Source of the DNA: Clostridia bacterium
GTDB taxonomy: Bacteria > Bacillota > DULZ01
Assembly: GCA_012520135.1 (NCBI GenBank)
Contig: JAAYOX010000202.1
Location: 1 to 7,237 of the forward strand
Reading direction: 5' to 3'
DNA: 7,237 nt
A model generated the notes under the pieces. The model was not told the DNA's origin, made no database searches, and saw only the letters and a program-made list of their open reading frames with translations. Positions 1 to 6,037 of the stretch are shown piece by piece. Each line of letters begins with the position of its first letter. Positions within the stretch are counted from its first letter, which is position 1. Position numbers and translations under genes: made by a program.

Positions 1-203
1 TCGAAGACGGGCTGGAAATTATGGAACATCTACGTGGCTACACCTCAGGCTTAGCCATTCCAACTTATATTATCAATGCTCCCAAGGGGTACGGCAAAAC
101 ACCCATGCTGCCCGAGTACCTGGTTTCGACGGAAAGAGACAAAGTCTACATCCGCACCTGGGAAAAGAGAATTATGGAGTATCCCAACCATCGTTCAAAT
201 TAA
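1..203 (+). CDS. eam: Glutamate 2,3-aminomutase (KamA family radical SAM/PLP enzyme), C-terminal fragment
   Basis: Only the last 67 residues are in the window; the reading frame is open from base 3 (Glu-Asp-Gly-Leu-Glu-Ile) to the TAA at 201-203, so the start lies upstream. The peptide carries the C-terminal hallmarks of the lysine 2,3-aminomutase family: LRGYTSG, then IPTYIINAPKGYGK, then a PEYL segment and a conserved tail ending in an aromatic-rich strand. The family moves an alpha-amino group to the beta carbon using a [4Fe-4S] cluster, SAM and PLP. In lysine 2,3-aminomutase the residue before APGGGGK is Asp330, which binds the lysine side-chain amine; in the Clostridioides difficile glutamate enzyme it is Asn369 (both recalled from the literature). 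Here it is Asn, codon 75-77, which favours glutamate as substrate and beta-glutamate, a compatible solute, as product. The partner residue (Asp293/Lys332) lies outside the window, so the substrate call stays an inference. A strong terminator follows. Confidence 0.78.
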   Translation, partial: EDGLEIMEHLRGYTSGLAIPTYIINAPKGYGKTPMLPEYLVSTERDKVYIRTWEKRIMEYPNHRSN

Positions 204-210
204 TACCACC

Positions 211-250
211 AAGAAAAGGAAAACCGGTGTTCCCACCGGTTTTCCTTTAC
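211..250. terminator. Bidirectional intrinsic terminator between eam and ferredoxin
   Basis: A perfect 15-bp stem, arms 215-229 and 234-248, closes on the 4-base loop TTCC. The core is ACCGGTG/CACCGGT, flanked by AAAGGAAA/TTTCCTTT, so each strand ends the stem in a T-rich stretch (ACTTTTCTTT on the +, TTTTCTTGG on the -). It lies in the 43-bp gap between two convergent genes and can stop both: eam on the + strand and the ferredoxin (or nitrilase-ferredoxin) transcript on the - strand. Confidence 0.9.
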
Positions 251-435
251 TTTTCTTTAATGGCCTCAGTAGGGCAAGAATCGATGGCCTCCTGGGCCAA
301 ATCCTCCTGGTCTTCAGGCACCACATCCACAATGGCCTGGGCAAGATCCTCATCATTATAATCAAATAATTCCGGAGCCGTATCGATACAGGCACCACAG
401 CCGATGCAAAGGTCTTGATCAACGTAGACTTTCAT
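247..435 (-). CDS. Single-cluster [4Fe-4S] ferredoxin, 62 aa
   Basis: This is a small, acidic electron carrier of the Thermotoga/clostridial monocluster ferredoxin type, acting in the cytoplasm. The cluster ligands are visible as C10-x-x-C13-x-x-C16 (CIGCGAC) and C54 followed by Pro (SCPTEAI). These four match the ligands of T. maritima ferredoxin. The two further Cys that form a disulfide in that protein are absent here: Ala20 and roughly Leu46 stand in their places. The second half-motif is therefore degenerate, and only one cluster is expected. The ATG at 433-435 is preceded by a near-perfect Shine-Dalgarno (AAAGGAGGTGAG, minus strand of 441-452). The gene lies 81 bp downstream of the nitrilase pair on the same strand with no clear hairpin between, so it may be read from the same transcript; I found no convincing promoter of its own. 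Its redox partner cannot be inferred. Confidence 0.93.
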   Translation of the reverse strand: MKVYVDQDLCIGCGACIDTAPELFDYNDEDLAQAIVDVVPEDQEDLAQEAIDSCPTEAIKEK

Positions 436-516
436 GTCAGCTCACCTCCTTTAATCCTTAACCAGCGGCTTCTGCACCCTAGTTTTAACAGAAATCTAAG
501 AAATAATTCCATCCTC

Positions 517-1575
517 CTATGTAGAGTAAACTTGAGGAAAATAGCGGCGGTAGAGATTGAGATTTACATCACCCCCATAAGCACGACCGGTTCTGGTTTC
601 CCGCAGCTTTTCAATATTAAGGTCAGCAATGACCAAATCCTCCTTATGGGGATTTTGGGCTAGGGCAACCACACCGTCTTGCGGGTGTAATTCAATCGGA
701 GCAAAAATCCCCGCTTTGCCGGTAAAGTCCAGCCCGAAAAATTTTTTACCTACCAATGCACTTTTTACCCCATAAACATAGCTCTCCTGCACCCGGGGCC
801 AGATTCCCCTGAGGGCTTTCCATTGGTTATACTCTTCCGGATTAGCGATGGGTATGATGATCAAGTCCGCTCCCAGGTAAGTCAGGATACGAAACGTCTC
901 AAAATAAGTAGCGTCCATGCAGACGGGAAAGGCGATGTTTCCTATAGGAGTGTTGAATACTTTAAGCTCGTTGCCACGGCAAATCCCCCAACCGGCTTCC
1001 AGGGGCAGTAAATGGGCTTTAGCCTGGGAGCCGATTAATTGTCCCTGAGGTCCGTAAAGGGAGGCTATGTTCATCAGCCGCCCGGTGTGATCCGGGACCA
1101 GACGACTTCCTCCCATGATATATATTTCATATTTAGCCGCCAAAGAACTCATGGTCTTCCGGTAAAAGGCTTCGACGCCGGAACCGAAGATGCGGAAAAT
1201 CCGGGCCGGATCCGGGACGGAGGAGCCCCCAAGATCCGCGGAACTGCCCACCCCTTGAGCGGCCAGCTTTCGTACTCCCGGGATCAGCCCCAGTAAGGGT
1301 AAAGTAATATTTTCCGGAAACACGACTAATTGTGCTCCTGCTGCAGCTGCCCCTGCCGTGTGCCGGTGGATCAATTCTACCCATTCTAAAGGATCCTTGA
1401 CTAAAGTCAAAGGTATTTGAGTCGCGGCTACCCGGACCTGCTTCAATTGAATTGAAGAGCAGTTGGAGGCAGCCTTAATCTTCCTGCCGGATAAGTACCG
1501 GTCAACTATTTGAGCTCTGGTACGAAAAACCAGATATTTTTCGATTGCTTTTTTCAGTATAGCCATGGGCATCAT
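517..1575 (-). CDS. Nitrilase-superfamily carbon-nitrogen hydrolase with intact catalytic triad, 352 aa
   Basis: A cytoplasmic thiol amidohydrolase of the nitrilase superfamily, which cleaves C-N bonds in amides, carbamoyl compounds or nitriles through a Cys thioester. The triad is complete: E88 in VVFPE, K186 in KAHLLPLE (with the usual second Glu, E193) and C219 in FPVCMD. The signature beyond C219 is loose (MDATYFETFRIL instead of the common YDxxFPExxR), so the substrate cannot be assigned. The fold starts near residue 45 (QVRVAATQI); residues 1-45 are a basic, helix-like extension unusual for the family. The start is the ATG at 1573-1575, supported by AAAGGGATG six bases upstream; ATG codons at 1570-1572 and 1564-1566 are weaker alternatives. 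No well-placed start exists nearer the conserved domain, so the 74-bp overlap with the upstream nitrilase homologue looks genuine. The two proteins align over most of their length (WG..RG.EL and R.L...GA.L...P are shared), indicating an old tandem duplication. Confidence 0.9.
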   Translation of the reverse strand: MMPMAILKKAIEKYLVFRTRAQIVDRYLSGRKIKAASNCSSIQLKQVRVAATQIPLTLVKDPLEWVELIHRHTAGAAAAGAQLVVFPENITLPLLGLIPGVRKLAAQGVGSSADLGGSSVPDPARIFRIFGSGVEAFYRKTMSSLAAKYEIYIMGGSRLVPDHTGRLMNIASLYGPQGQLIGSQAKAHLLPLEAGWGICRGNELKVFNTPIGNIAFPVCMDATYFETFRILTYLGADLIIIPIANPEEYNQWKALRGIWPRVQESYVYGVKSALVGKKFFGLDFTGKAGIFAPIELHPQDGVVALAQNPHKEDLVIADLNIEKLRETRTGRAYGGDVNLNLYRRYFPQVYST

Positions 1576-2434
1576 TAGTTACATCCCTTTCGTATAATCC
1601 GGGTAAATATCCTTGGTAAAGGGAAGGGTTTAAATGAGCCAGGAGAGGATAGCCTTTAATAACTTCTCTTCGCCTGTTGAAATCTAATTGGGCTATTTGT
1701 TCATCTTGCTCCCGGGTCAAATAGCCTGTCTCTCCGGGGGTCATTTCACAGGGCGCCAGGATCAAGGCCCTGCCTTCGTAGTTACTGCCGAAGATGTTCC
1801 CATCCAGCCAGTTTTCTAAAGCAAAAAACTGGTTTTGCTGGACCTGCTGCCACATCCCGGCCACCTGGAGCCAAGGATTGTAGGGACCGGGAATTGCCGC
1901 CGGAGCCAGGACCAACTCAGCACCTTGAAGGGCTAAAATGCGGCTGACTTCAGGATGCCAAATGTCGGTGCCGGCTGCTATGCCTACCCGTCCCAGGCCG
2001 GTGGCCCAGACCGGCAATTCTTCTCCCCGCTCCAGGCCCCAGGCCTTTTCCTGTTGGGACAAGTGGGTTTGCTGCTGTTCCCCCAGTTTTTTTCCCTGGG
2101 GATCAAACAAAGAGGCAGTGATTGAGAAACGGTTGCCCCTTTGGGAAACGGTAGTTCCCGGACAAAGGTACATTCCATATTCTTGGGCCAGCTCACTGAA
2201 GCCCTTGTCAAAAGCTCCTTTTTTAGCTGCAACGAGGGCCAGTATTTCCGGCAGCCGGTTTTGGGCAGGCAGAAAGCTCCCGGCGTGAAGCAAACCGGTA
2301 AAACCGGGGAATAATGCAATCTGGACTTCTTTTCTTTGTAATTGTTGAAGGTGTTTGCTTGCTTCCGTCCAAAAGTCCTGTTCGCTCCGGAAAGAAGTAG
2401 CCTGCCATACCACATTGGCTGCTTTTATCTTCAT
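1502..2434 (-). CDS. Nitrilase-superfamily homologue lacking the catalytic triad (predicted pseudoenzyme), 310 aa
   Basis: The protein has the nitrilase-superfamily fold pattern from residue 1 to about 284, but every catalytic position is replaced. The Glu of FPE is G44 (LFPGFTG). The Lys of KxHL is Q122 (QTHL). The nucleophilic Cys is G155 (GIAAGTDIWHPE, against the family's xxxxCYDxxFPE). The structural framework is kept: E129 after the HL motif, the HPEVSRILALQGAEL helix, and the LAPAAIPGP strand. The gene is not decaying: there are no stops or frameshifts, the length is normal, and a strong Shine-Dalgarno (GGGGAGGTATT) precedes the ATG at 2432-2434. The last 24 codons (residues 287-310) lie past the usual end of the fold, are rich in Ser, Asn and Lys, and overlap the start of the downstream active paralogue. 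A catalytic role is unlikely; partnering, scaffolding or ligand sensing is an inference. It is the first gene behind a promoter shared divergently with lysR. Confidence 0.87.
   Translation of the reverse strand: MKIKAANVVWQATSFRSEQDFWTEASKHLQQLQRKEVQIALFPGFTGLLHAGSFLPAQNRLPEILALVAAKKGAFDKGFSELAQEYGMYLCPGTTVSQRGNRFSITASLFDPQGKKLGEQQQTHLSQQEKAWGLERGEELPVWATGLGRVGIAAGTDIWHPEVSRILALQGAELVLAPAAIPGPYNPWLQVAGMWQQVQQNQFFALENWLDGNIFGSNYEGRALILAPCEMTPGETGYLTREQDEQIAQLDFNRRREVIKGYPLLAHLNPSLYQGYLPGLYERDVTNDAHGYTEKSNRKISGFSYQSSNS
1582..1590 (-). promoter_or_regulatory. Ribosome binding site setting the start of the active nitrilase homologue
   Basis: The minus strand reads AAAGGGATG followed by six bases and the ATG at 1573-1575. 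It lies inside the upstream nitrilase-like gene, just before the overlap begins. It is the main reason to accept the long N-terminal extension of the downstream protein, and it implies translational coupling or re-initiation on a shared mRNA. Confidence 0.65.
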
Positions 2435-2461
2435 TGGGAATACCTCCCCTTTTCTGGTTCC

Positions 2462-2491
2462 ATTTTAGCCTTGTCCGGTAAGATTAATCAA
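2462..2491 (-). promoter_or_regulatory. Sigma-A-type promoter for the nitrilase pair
   Basis: On the minus strand, TTGATT (2486-2491) and TAAAAT (2462-2467) are separated by 18 bp. Transcription should begin near 2455, leaving about 20 nt of leader carrying the GGGGAGG ribosome site. The -35 matches the consensus at 4 of 6 positions and the -10 at 5 of 6. It faces away from the lysR promoter. Confidence 0.55.
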
Positions 2492-2498
2492 CCTGGTC

Positions 2499-2550
2499 CT
2501 TGGTAATTTTACCTAAGCCATGTATAATATAGGCTAGAAATGTTGCCAAG
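2499..2550. promoter_or_regulatory. Candidate LysR operator in the divergent promoter region
   Basis: An inverted repeat GGTAA-TT-TTACC occupies 2502-2513, with a further matching T/A pair at 2500/2515. It covers the -35 and spacer of the lysR promoter and is centred about 52 bp upstream of the predicted nitrilase start, a usual place for LysR activation. A looser inverted pair, CTTGGTAA (2499-2506) and TTGCCAAG (2543-2550), brackets the lysR -10. It does not strictly follow the T-N11-A rule around the centre of the dyad, so binding by the neighbouring regulator is a guess from position and symmetry. Confidence 0.4.
2500..2528 (+). promoter_or_regulatory. Sigma-A-type promoter for the LysR gene
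   Basis: TTGGTA (2500-2505) and a perfect TATAAT (2523-2528) are spaced by 17 bp, the best promoter in the window. The predicted start near 2535 gives a leader of about 45 nt to the TTG start codon. Its -35 overlaps the GGTAA-TT-TTACC dyad, as expected for an autoregulated LysR gene. Confidence 0.7.
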
Positions 2551-2567
2551 TAAATCTCTACATATTT

Positions 2568-2573
2568 GGAGTG
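2568..2573 (+). promoter_or_regulatory. Ribosome binding site for the TTG start of the LysR gene
   Basis: GGAGTG followed by seven A/G bases directly before TTG at 2581. It supports this non-ATG start, which gives a helix-turn-helix of the expected N-terminal length (MLNFRQLSIF). Confidence 0.75.
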
Positions 2574-2580
2574 AAAAAAG

Positions 2581-3483
2581 TTGCTTAATTTCCGACAACT
2601 TAGCATCTTTGTAGCAGTAGCGGAACTGGGTAGTTTCACCAAAGCTGCAAAACATTTGTTTATGACCCAACCGGCCATCAGTTGGCAGATCAAATCACTG
2701 GAAACTGAACTGGGCCTGACCCTGTTGGAAAGAGGAGACCGGAATGTGTCCTTAACTGAGGCAGGCAAACTGTTTTATACCGAGGCCAAACGCCTTAACA
2801 ACCTGTATGAACGGTTAATGGCTGATATTGAAGAATATAAAGGGCTGGGCAAAGGCAATCTAAAAATGGGCGCCAGCACCATTCCGGGAGAATACTTGTT
2901 GCCTAATTATATTGGACGTTTTAAACAGCTTTATCCGGAAGTGAATATCTCTTTATCCATTGGTGACACCAGAAGAATAGTGGAAAAGCTGCTGATGGAC
3001 AGTATTCAGTTGGGGATTATCGGTGCAAAGTTGGAGGAAACGAAGCTGGATTTCTTTCCTTTTAAGGAAGACCACTTAATTCTAATCGCTGCCCCTGATC
3101 ACCCTTGGGGCAAAAAGGATGCCATAGGCTTGACCGATTTGTTTCCCGCCTCCTATGTGTTGCGGGAAGAAGGTTCCGGGACCCGGATGGTCATTGAACA
3201 GGAACTGGCTAAACAGGACTTCTCCTTGAATGATTTTGACGTAGTGATGGAATTAGGCAGTACCAGAGCGGTGATTACGGCAGTGGCTGCCGGTTTAGGT
3301 GTCAGTTGGGTTTCCCATTGGGCGGTGCAGGAGGCTTTAAGCCTGGGGACTGTGCGACAGGTAAAGGTAGAGGGCCTGGAGATGAAACGGACCATCTATT
3401 TGGCAATTCGCCGGAATCGCACCTTAAGCCCTTTAGCAAAAGCTTTTGCCGACTATTTACTTCAGGGCAACTCCAAGGAGTGA
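2581..3483 (+). CDS. LysR-family transcriptional regulator, 300 aa
   Basis: The N-terminal winged helix-turn-helix (residues 1-60) shows the LysR pattern LxxFxxVAExGSFTKAAKHLFMTQPAIS, then a linker helix to about residue 90. The effector domain follows. Its ligand-pocket elements are GASTIPGEYLLP (97-108), REEGSGTR (195-202) and ELGSTRAVITAVAAGLG (224-240), typical of the CysB/CysL/CbbR side of the family. From memory, the protein also resembles the LysR group annotated as associated with selenium metabolism, but no selenium gene is in the window. The start is a TTG at 2581, set by GGAGTG at 2568-2573 with seven bases between; no ATG fits. The length is normal for the family. Being divergent from the nitrilase pair, with a symmetrical box between, it probably regulates that pair and itself. 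No terminator separates it from tyrA 75 bp downstream, so read-through into tyrA is possible. Confidence 0.93.
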   Translation: MLNFRQLSIFVAVAELGSFTKAAKHLFMTQPAISWQIKSLETELGLTLLERGDRNVSLTEAGKLFYTEAKRLNNLYERLMADIEEYKGLGKGNLKMGASTIPGEYLLPNYIGRFKQLYPEVNISLSIGDTRRIVEKLLMDSIQLGIIGAKLEETKLDFFPFKEDHLILIAAPDHPWGKKDAIGLTDLFPASYVLREEGSGTRMVIEQELAKQDFSLNDFDVVMELGSTRAVITAVAAGLGVSWVSHWAVQEALSLGTVRQVKVEGLEMKRTIYLAIRRNRTLSPLAKAFADYLLQGNSKE

Positions 3484-3558
3484 CCTTGGCTAAAGTAGGA
3501 TAGTAGAATGGTGGATTGTTGGTGGCAAATGTTATTGAGGTAATGGGAGGTTGGAAGG

Positions 3559-4662
3559 ATGGAAGTTAGACGGGTGACGATCATCGGTCTGGGGCTGATT
3601 GGAGGCTCCCTGGGGCTGGCTTTAAAAAAGGCCAGGCCAGAGCTTGAAATAGTTGGAATTGATATTCACCGGGAAACCATAGATACCGGCGTCCTTACCA
3701 AAGCTATTGACTGGGGAACAACTCAAATTGCCGAAGGGGTTAAAGATGCCGATGTAGTGTTCCTGGCTACCTTGGTTAAAACCATGCCGGGGTTGCTGAA
3801 AGAAGCCGTTCCCTTTTTGAAACCGGGTACCATCGTCACCGACGTAGGCAGCACCAAGAGCCGGTTGGTCAGCCGCTTGACGGAGTTGTTACCTCCCGGC
3901 ATTTTCTATGTGGGGGGACATCCCATGGCCGGAGCGGAGACACGGGGAATTGACGGTGCTGACCCTCACCTCTTTGAGAACGCAGTTTATGTATTGACCC
4001 CCGTGGCGGAAACTGCTCCACGAGCCTTATCCTCTTTGACAGAATTGCTGCAAACCATAGGAGCGAGAGTATTATATATGTCACCGGTGGAACATGATGC
4101 GATTGTGGCGGCAGTATCCCATCTTCCTCATTTGACGGCGGCAGCCCTGGTGAATGCAGTGGCCCGGAGGGAGGAGGAAGTACCGGGGACATTTCAATTG
4201 GCTGCCGGCGGCTTCCGGGATGCCACCAGGATTGCCGAAAGTGCCCCGGACATGTGGCAGGATATTTTCCTGGAGAATAAAGAAGCACTGTTACCGGTGA
4301 TCAGGACTTATCGTCAGGCCATTGCAGAATTGGAACAAGCCGTAGCCGGGGATGATCGGGAGCGGTTGTACCGGCTTTTACAGGAAGCCCAGGAAAAAAG
4401 ACGCCAAATCCCCCTTAAGCAAAAAGGACTATTGCCCGGTATTCACGAAATAATCGTTACGGTTCCGGACCGGCCGGGGGAAATAGGGAAATTAGCAGCC
4501 TTATTGGGCATTCATGGGATTAATATTATGGATATTGAGATCCTGCGTATCCGGGAAGGAGACGGGGGCACCATTCGGGTTGGCTTTGGCACCGGAGAGG
4601 AGGCCTCGGAGGCTCTGAGAGTCTTCCAAAAAAATGATTATCCGGCGTGGCTGAAGCATTGA
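3559..4662 (+). CDS. tyrA: Prephenate dehydrogenase with C-terminal ACT domain
   Basis: TyrA oxidatively decarboxylates prephenate to 4-hydroxyphenylpyruvate with NAD+ in tyrosine synthesis. The Rossmann motif GLGLIG is at residues 10-15, with Asp35 at the end of the second strand, typical of NAD+ preference. Catalytic-domain landmarks are DVGSTK (95-100, Ser98), GHPMAG (120-125, His121), SHLPH (His191) and ATRIAES (Arg224). The spacings His121-His191 (70) and His191-Arg224 (33) equal those of His147, His217 and Arg250 in Aquifex TyrA (recalled numbering). A helical dimer domain follows, then an ACT domain from about 296 to 367 beginning EIIVTVPDRPGEIG, the usual site of tyrosine feedback inhibition in Gram-positive TyrA. 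The ATG has GGGAGG eight bases upstream. No aroF, aroA or aroB lies beside it in the window, unlike many Firmicutes aro operons. The upstream 75 bp hold no T-box or clear promoter. Confidence 0.97.
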   Translation: MEVRRVTIIGLGLIGGSLGLALKKARPELEIVGIDIHRETIDTGVLTKAIDWGTTQIAEGVKDADVVFLATLVKTMPGLLKEAVPFLKPGTIVTDVGSTKSRLVSRLTELLPPGIFYVGGHPMAGAETRGIDGADPHLFENAVYVLTPVAETAPRALSSLTELLQTIGARVLYMSPVEHDAIVAAVSHLPHLTAAALVNAVARREEEVPGTFQLAAGGFRDATRIAESAPDMWQDIFLENKEALLPVIRTYRQAIAELEQAVAGDDRERLYRLLQEAQEKRRQIPLKQKGLLPGIHEIIVTVPDRPGEIGKLAALLGIHGINIMDIEILRIREGDGGTIRVGFGTGEEASEALRVFQKNDYPAWLKH

Positions 4663-4724
4663 TAATGCCTTATGTCCTAGGAGACCTCAAATTTAAGGCG
4701 TAATGATTGTGAAGGGGTGAACAT

Positions 4725-5963
4725 ATGAACGCAATAACGAAACGGCAGGAAATGTTGAAGGTATTTGATACCAGACAAGTGTTTAACGAACTGATGGCAG
4801 CCCTGTCCATGGCTCTGGATATGGACGCCAGGGGTAAGCTTTATCATGCTTGGCGGGTGGCACTGGTAGCCGGTCTTACGGCGGAATTGATGCTGCCTGA
4901 CAAAGTCAATGACGTATTCTATGCCGGTTTATTACATGATATAGGAGCCATGGGGCTGGATGATCATATTGTGCATCAAATGATCAGTGGGGAACCCTTG
5001 ACCGATCCCATCATTTTAGAACACTCTGATCGGGGAGCGGCTATTGTAAAAGAACTACCGGTGTTGGCAGAAGCCGCCCTGTATATTTTGGAACACCACG
5101 AGCATTGGGACGGTACAGGAACACCTGCCGGCAGGAAAGGACCGGACCTGACGGTAGGAGGCCAGATTGTAGCAGTAGCCGACCAATTGGATATTTTGCT
5201 GCGCTTATACCCTCGGGATGAAGGGAAAAAAGCATTAGAGATCATCAAGAAGCGTTCCGGCACCTCTTTGATGCCCGAAGTGGTGGAGGCTTTTTTGGCG
5301 GCAGTAGCGGAGACACCCTATTATCAAAAGGTTCAGAACTACAATGCTCTGCCCTCTTTGATGGAGGAAGCATTGAATAAGCTGCCTCCCATTAGTTGTG
5401 TTCATCCTCAGCCCTTCAAAGCCACTGTCCGGGTTTTCGCCAAAATTATCGACGCCAAACATAAATATACAGCCGGCCATTCCCACCGGGTAGCTGCCTA
5501 TGGGGTTAAGTTGGCTAAGGAAATTGGTTATGGGGAAGATCAACTGGAAGAGCTGGAAATCGCAGGGCTTCTCCATGATTTCGGTAAAATTTCAGTGCCC
5601 AACCGGATATTGGATAAAGCAGGGCCTCTGGATGAAGATGAATTTGCCGTTATCCGCGCTCATCCCGGCCGTACGGCGGAATTATTGAATATGATTGAGG
5701 GACTTAAACACCTTGCCTGGATTGCGGCAGGCCACCATGAAAGGTATGACGGGAGAGGTTATCCCTTAAAACTGGCCGGCGAGGAGATCCCCTTGGGGGC
5801 ACGGATTCTCTGTATTGCCGATGCTTTTGATGCCATGACCTCCAACCGTTCCTACCAAAGAAACCGGAGCTTTGAGGAAGCGGGGGAAGTAATCAAAAAA
5901 TATGCCGGCAGCCAATTTGACCCGGAATTGGCCAAGGCGGCAGAGGTACTCTGGAAACAATAA
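4725..5963 (+). CDS. Tandem HD / HD-GYP domain protein, predicted cyclic-dinucleotide phosphodiesterase, 412 aa
   Basis: A soluble protein made of two HD-type phosphohydrolase domains with no sensor or transmembrane segment. The C-terminal domain (about 235-412) is a full HD-GYP: H252, H284-D285 with K288 (HDFGK), H313, H337-H338, the YDGRGYP motif (341-347) and D366. HD-GYP enzymes hydrolyse cyclic di-GMP or related dinucleotides at a two- or three-metal centre. The N-terminal domain (about 30-200) has the same order of metal ligands (H41, H71-D72, H100, H124-H125, D153). However, the HDxGK Lys is Ala75 and the GYP motif is GTP (WDGTGTP, 128-134), so it is a diverged copy that may act on another substrate or only regulate. 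The start ATG follows AAGGGGTGA by four bases. It is 62 bp after tyrA without a terminator, so the two may share a transcript; a functional link to tyrosine synthesis is not implied. A terminator follows at 6038. Confidence 0.93.
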   Translation: MNAITKRQEMLKVFDTRQVFNELMAALSMALDMDARGKLYHAWRVALVAGLTAELMLPDKVNDVFYAGLLHDIGAMGLDDHIVHQMISGEPLTDPIILEHSDRGAAIVKELPVLAEAALYILEHHEHWDGTGTPAGRKGPDLTVGGQIVAVADQLDILLRLYPRDEGKKALEIIKKRSGTSLMPEVVEAFLAAVAETPYYQKVQNYNALPSLMEEALNKLPPISCVHPQPFKATVRVFAKIIDAKHKYTAGHSHRVAAYGVKLAKEIGYGEDQLEELEIAGLLHDFGKISVPNRILDKAGPLDEDEFAVIRAHPGRTAELLNMIEGLKHLAWIAAGHHERYDGRGYPLKLAGEEIPLGARILCIADAFDAMTSNRSYQRNRSFEEAGEVIKKYAGSQFDPELAKAAEVLWKQ

Positions 5964-6037
5964 ACCGGGCTCCTCTGATGCCCTCGATTAACATCGATTT
6001 GGCCTTAAACAGCTTGTGAACAAACAGAATAGGCAAA

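Noticed and set aside
195..422. A 75-codon minus-strand open frame overlapping the ferredoxin.
   Set aside because: It is a shifted-frame shadow of the ferredoxin gene, which has a clear iron-sulfur motif and a strong ribosome site.
454..516. Possible promoter or terminator between the active nitrilase homologue and the ferredoxin.
   Set aside because: No -35/-10 pair with acceptable match and spacing was found on the minus strand, and only a 5-bp inverted repeat (TTCTG/CAGAA) is present.
1968..1973. The missing catalytic Cys of the upstream nitrilase homologue as a possible selenocysteine (in-frame UGA), prompted by the LysR resemblance.
   Set aside because: The frame is uninterrupted and the position is a Gly codon; no UGA is present there.
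4667..4699. Inverted repeat GCCTTA / TAAGGC between tyrA and the HD-GYP gene, considered as a terminator or riboswitch.
   Set aside because: The stem is only 6 bp with a 21-base loop and no T run follows. No riboswitch consensus is recognisable in the 62 bp.
5984..5997. TCGAT-TAAC-ATCGA hairpin just after the HD-GYP stop.
   Set aside because: A 5-bp stem followed by only three T is too weak for a terminator, and a much better one lies at 6038-6070.
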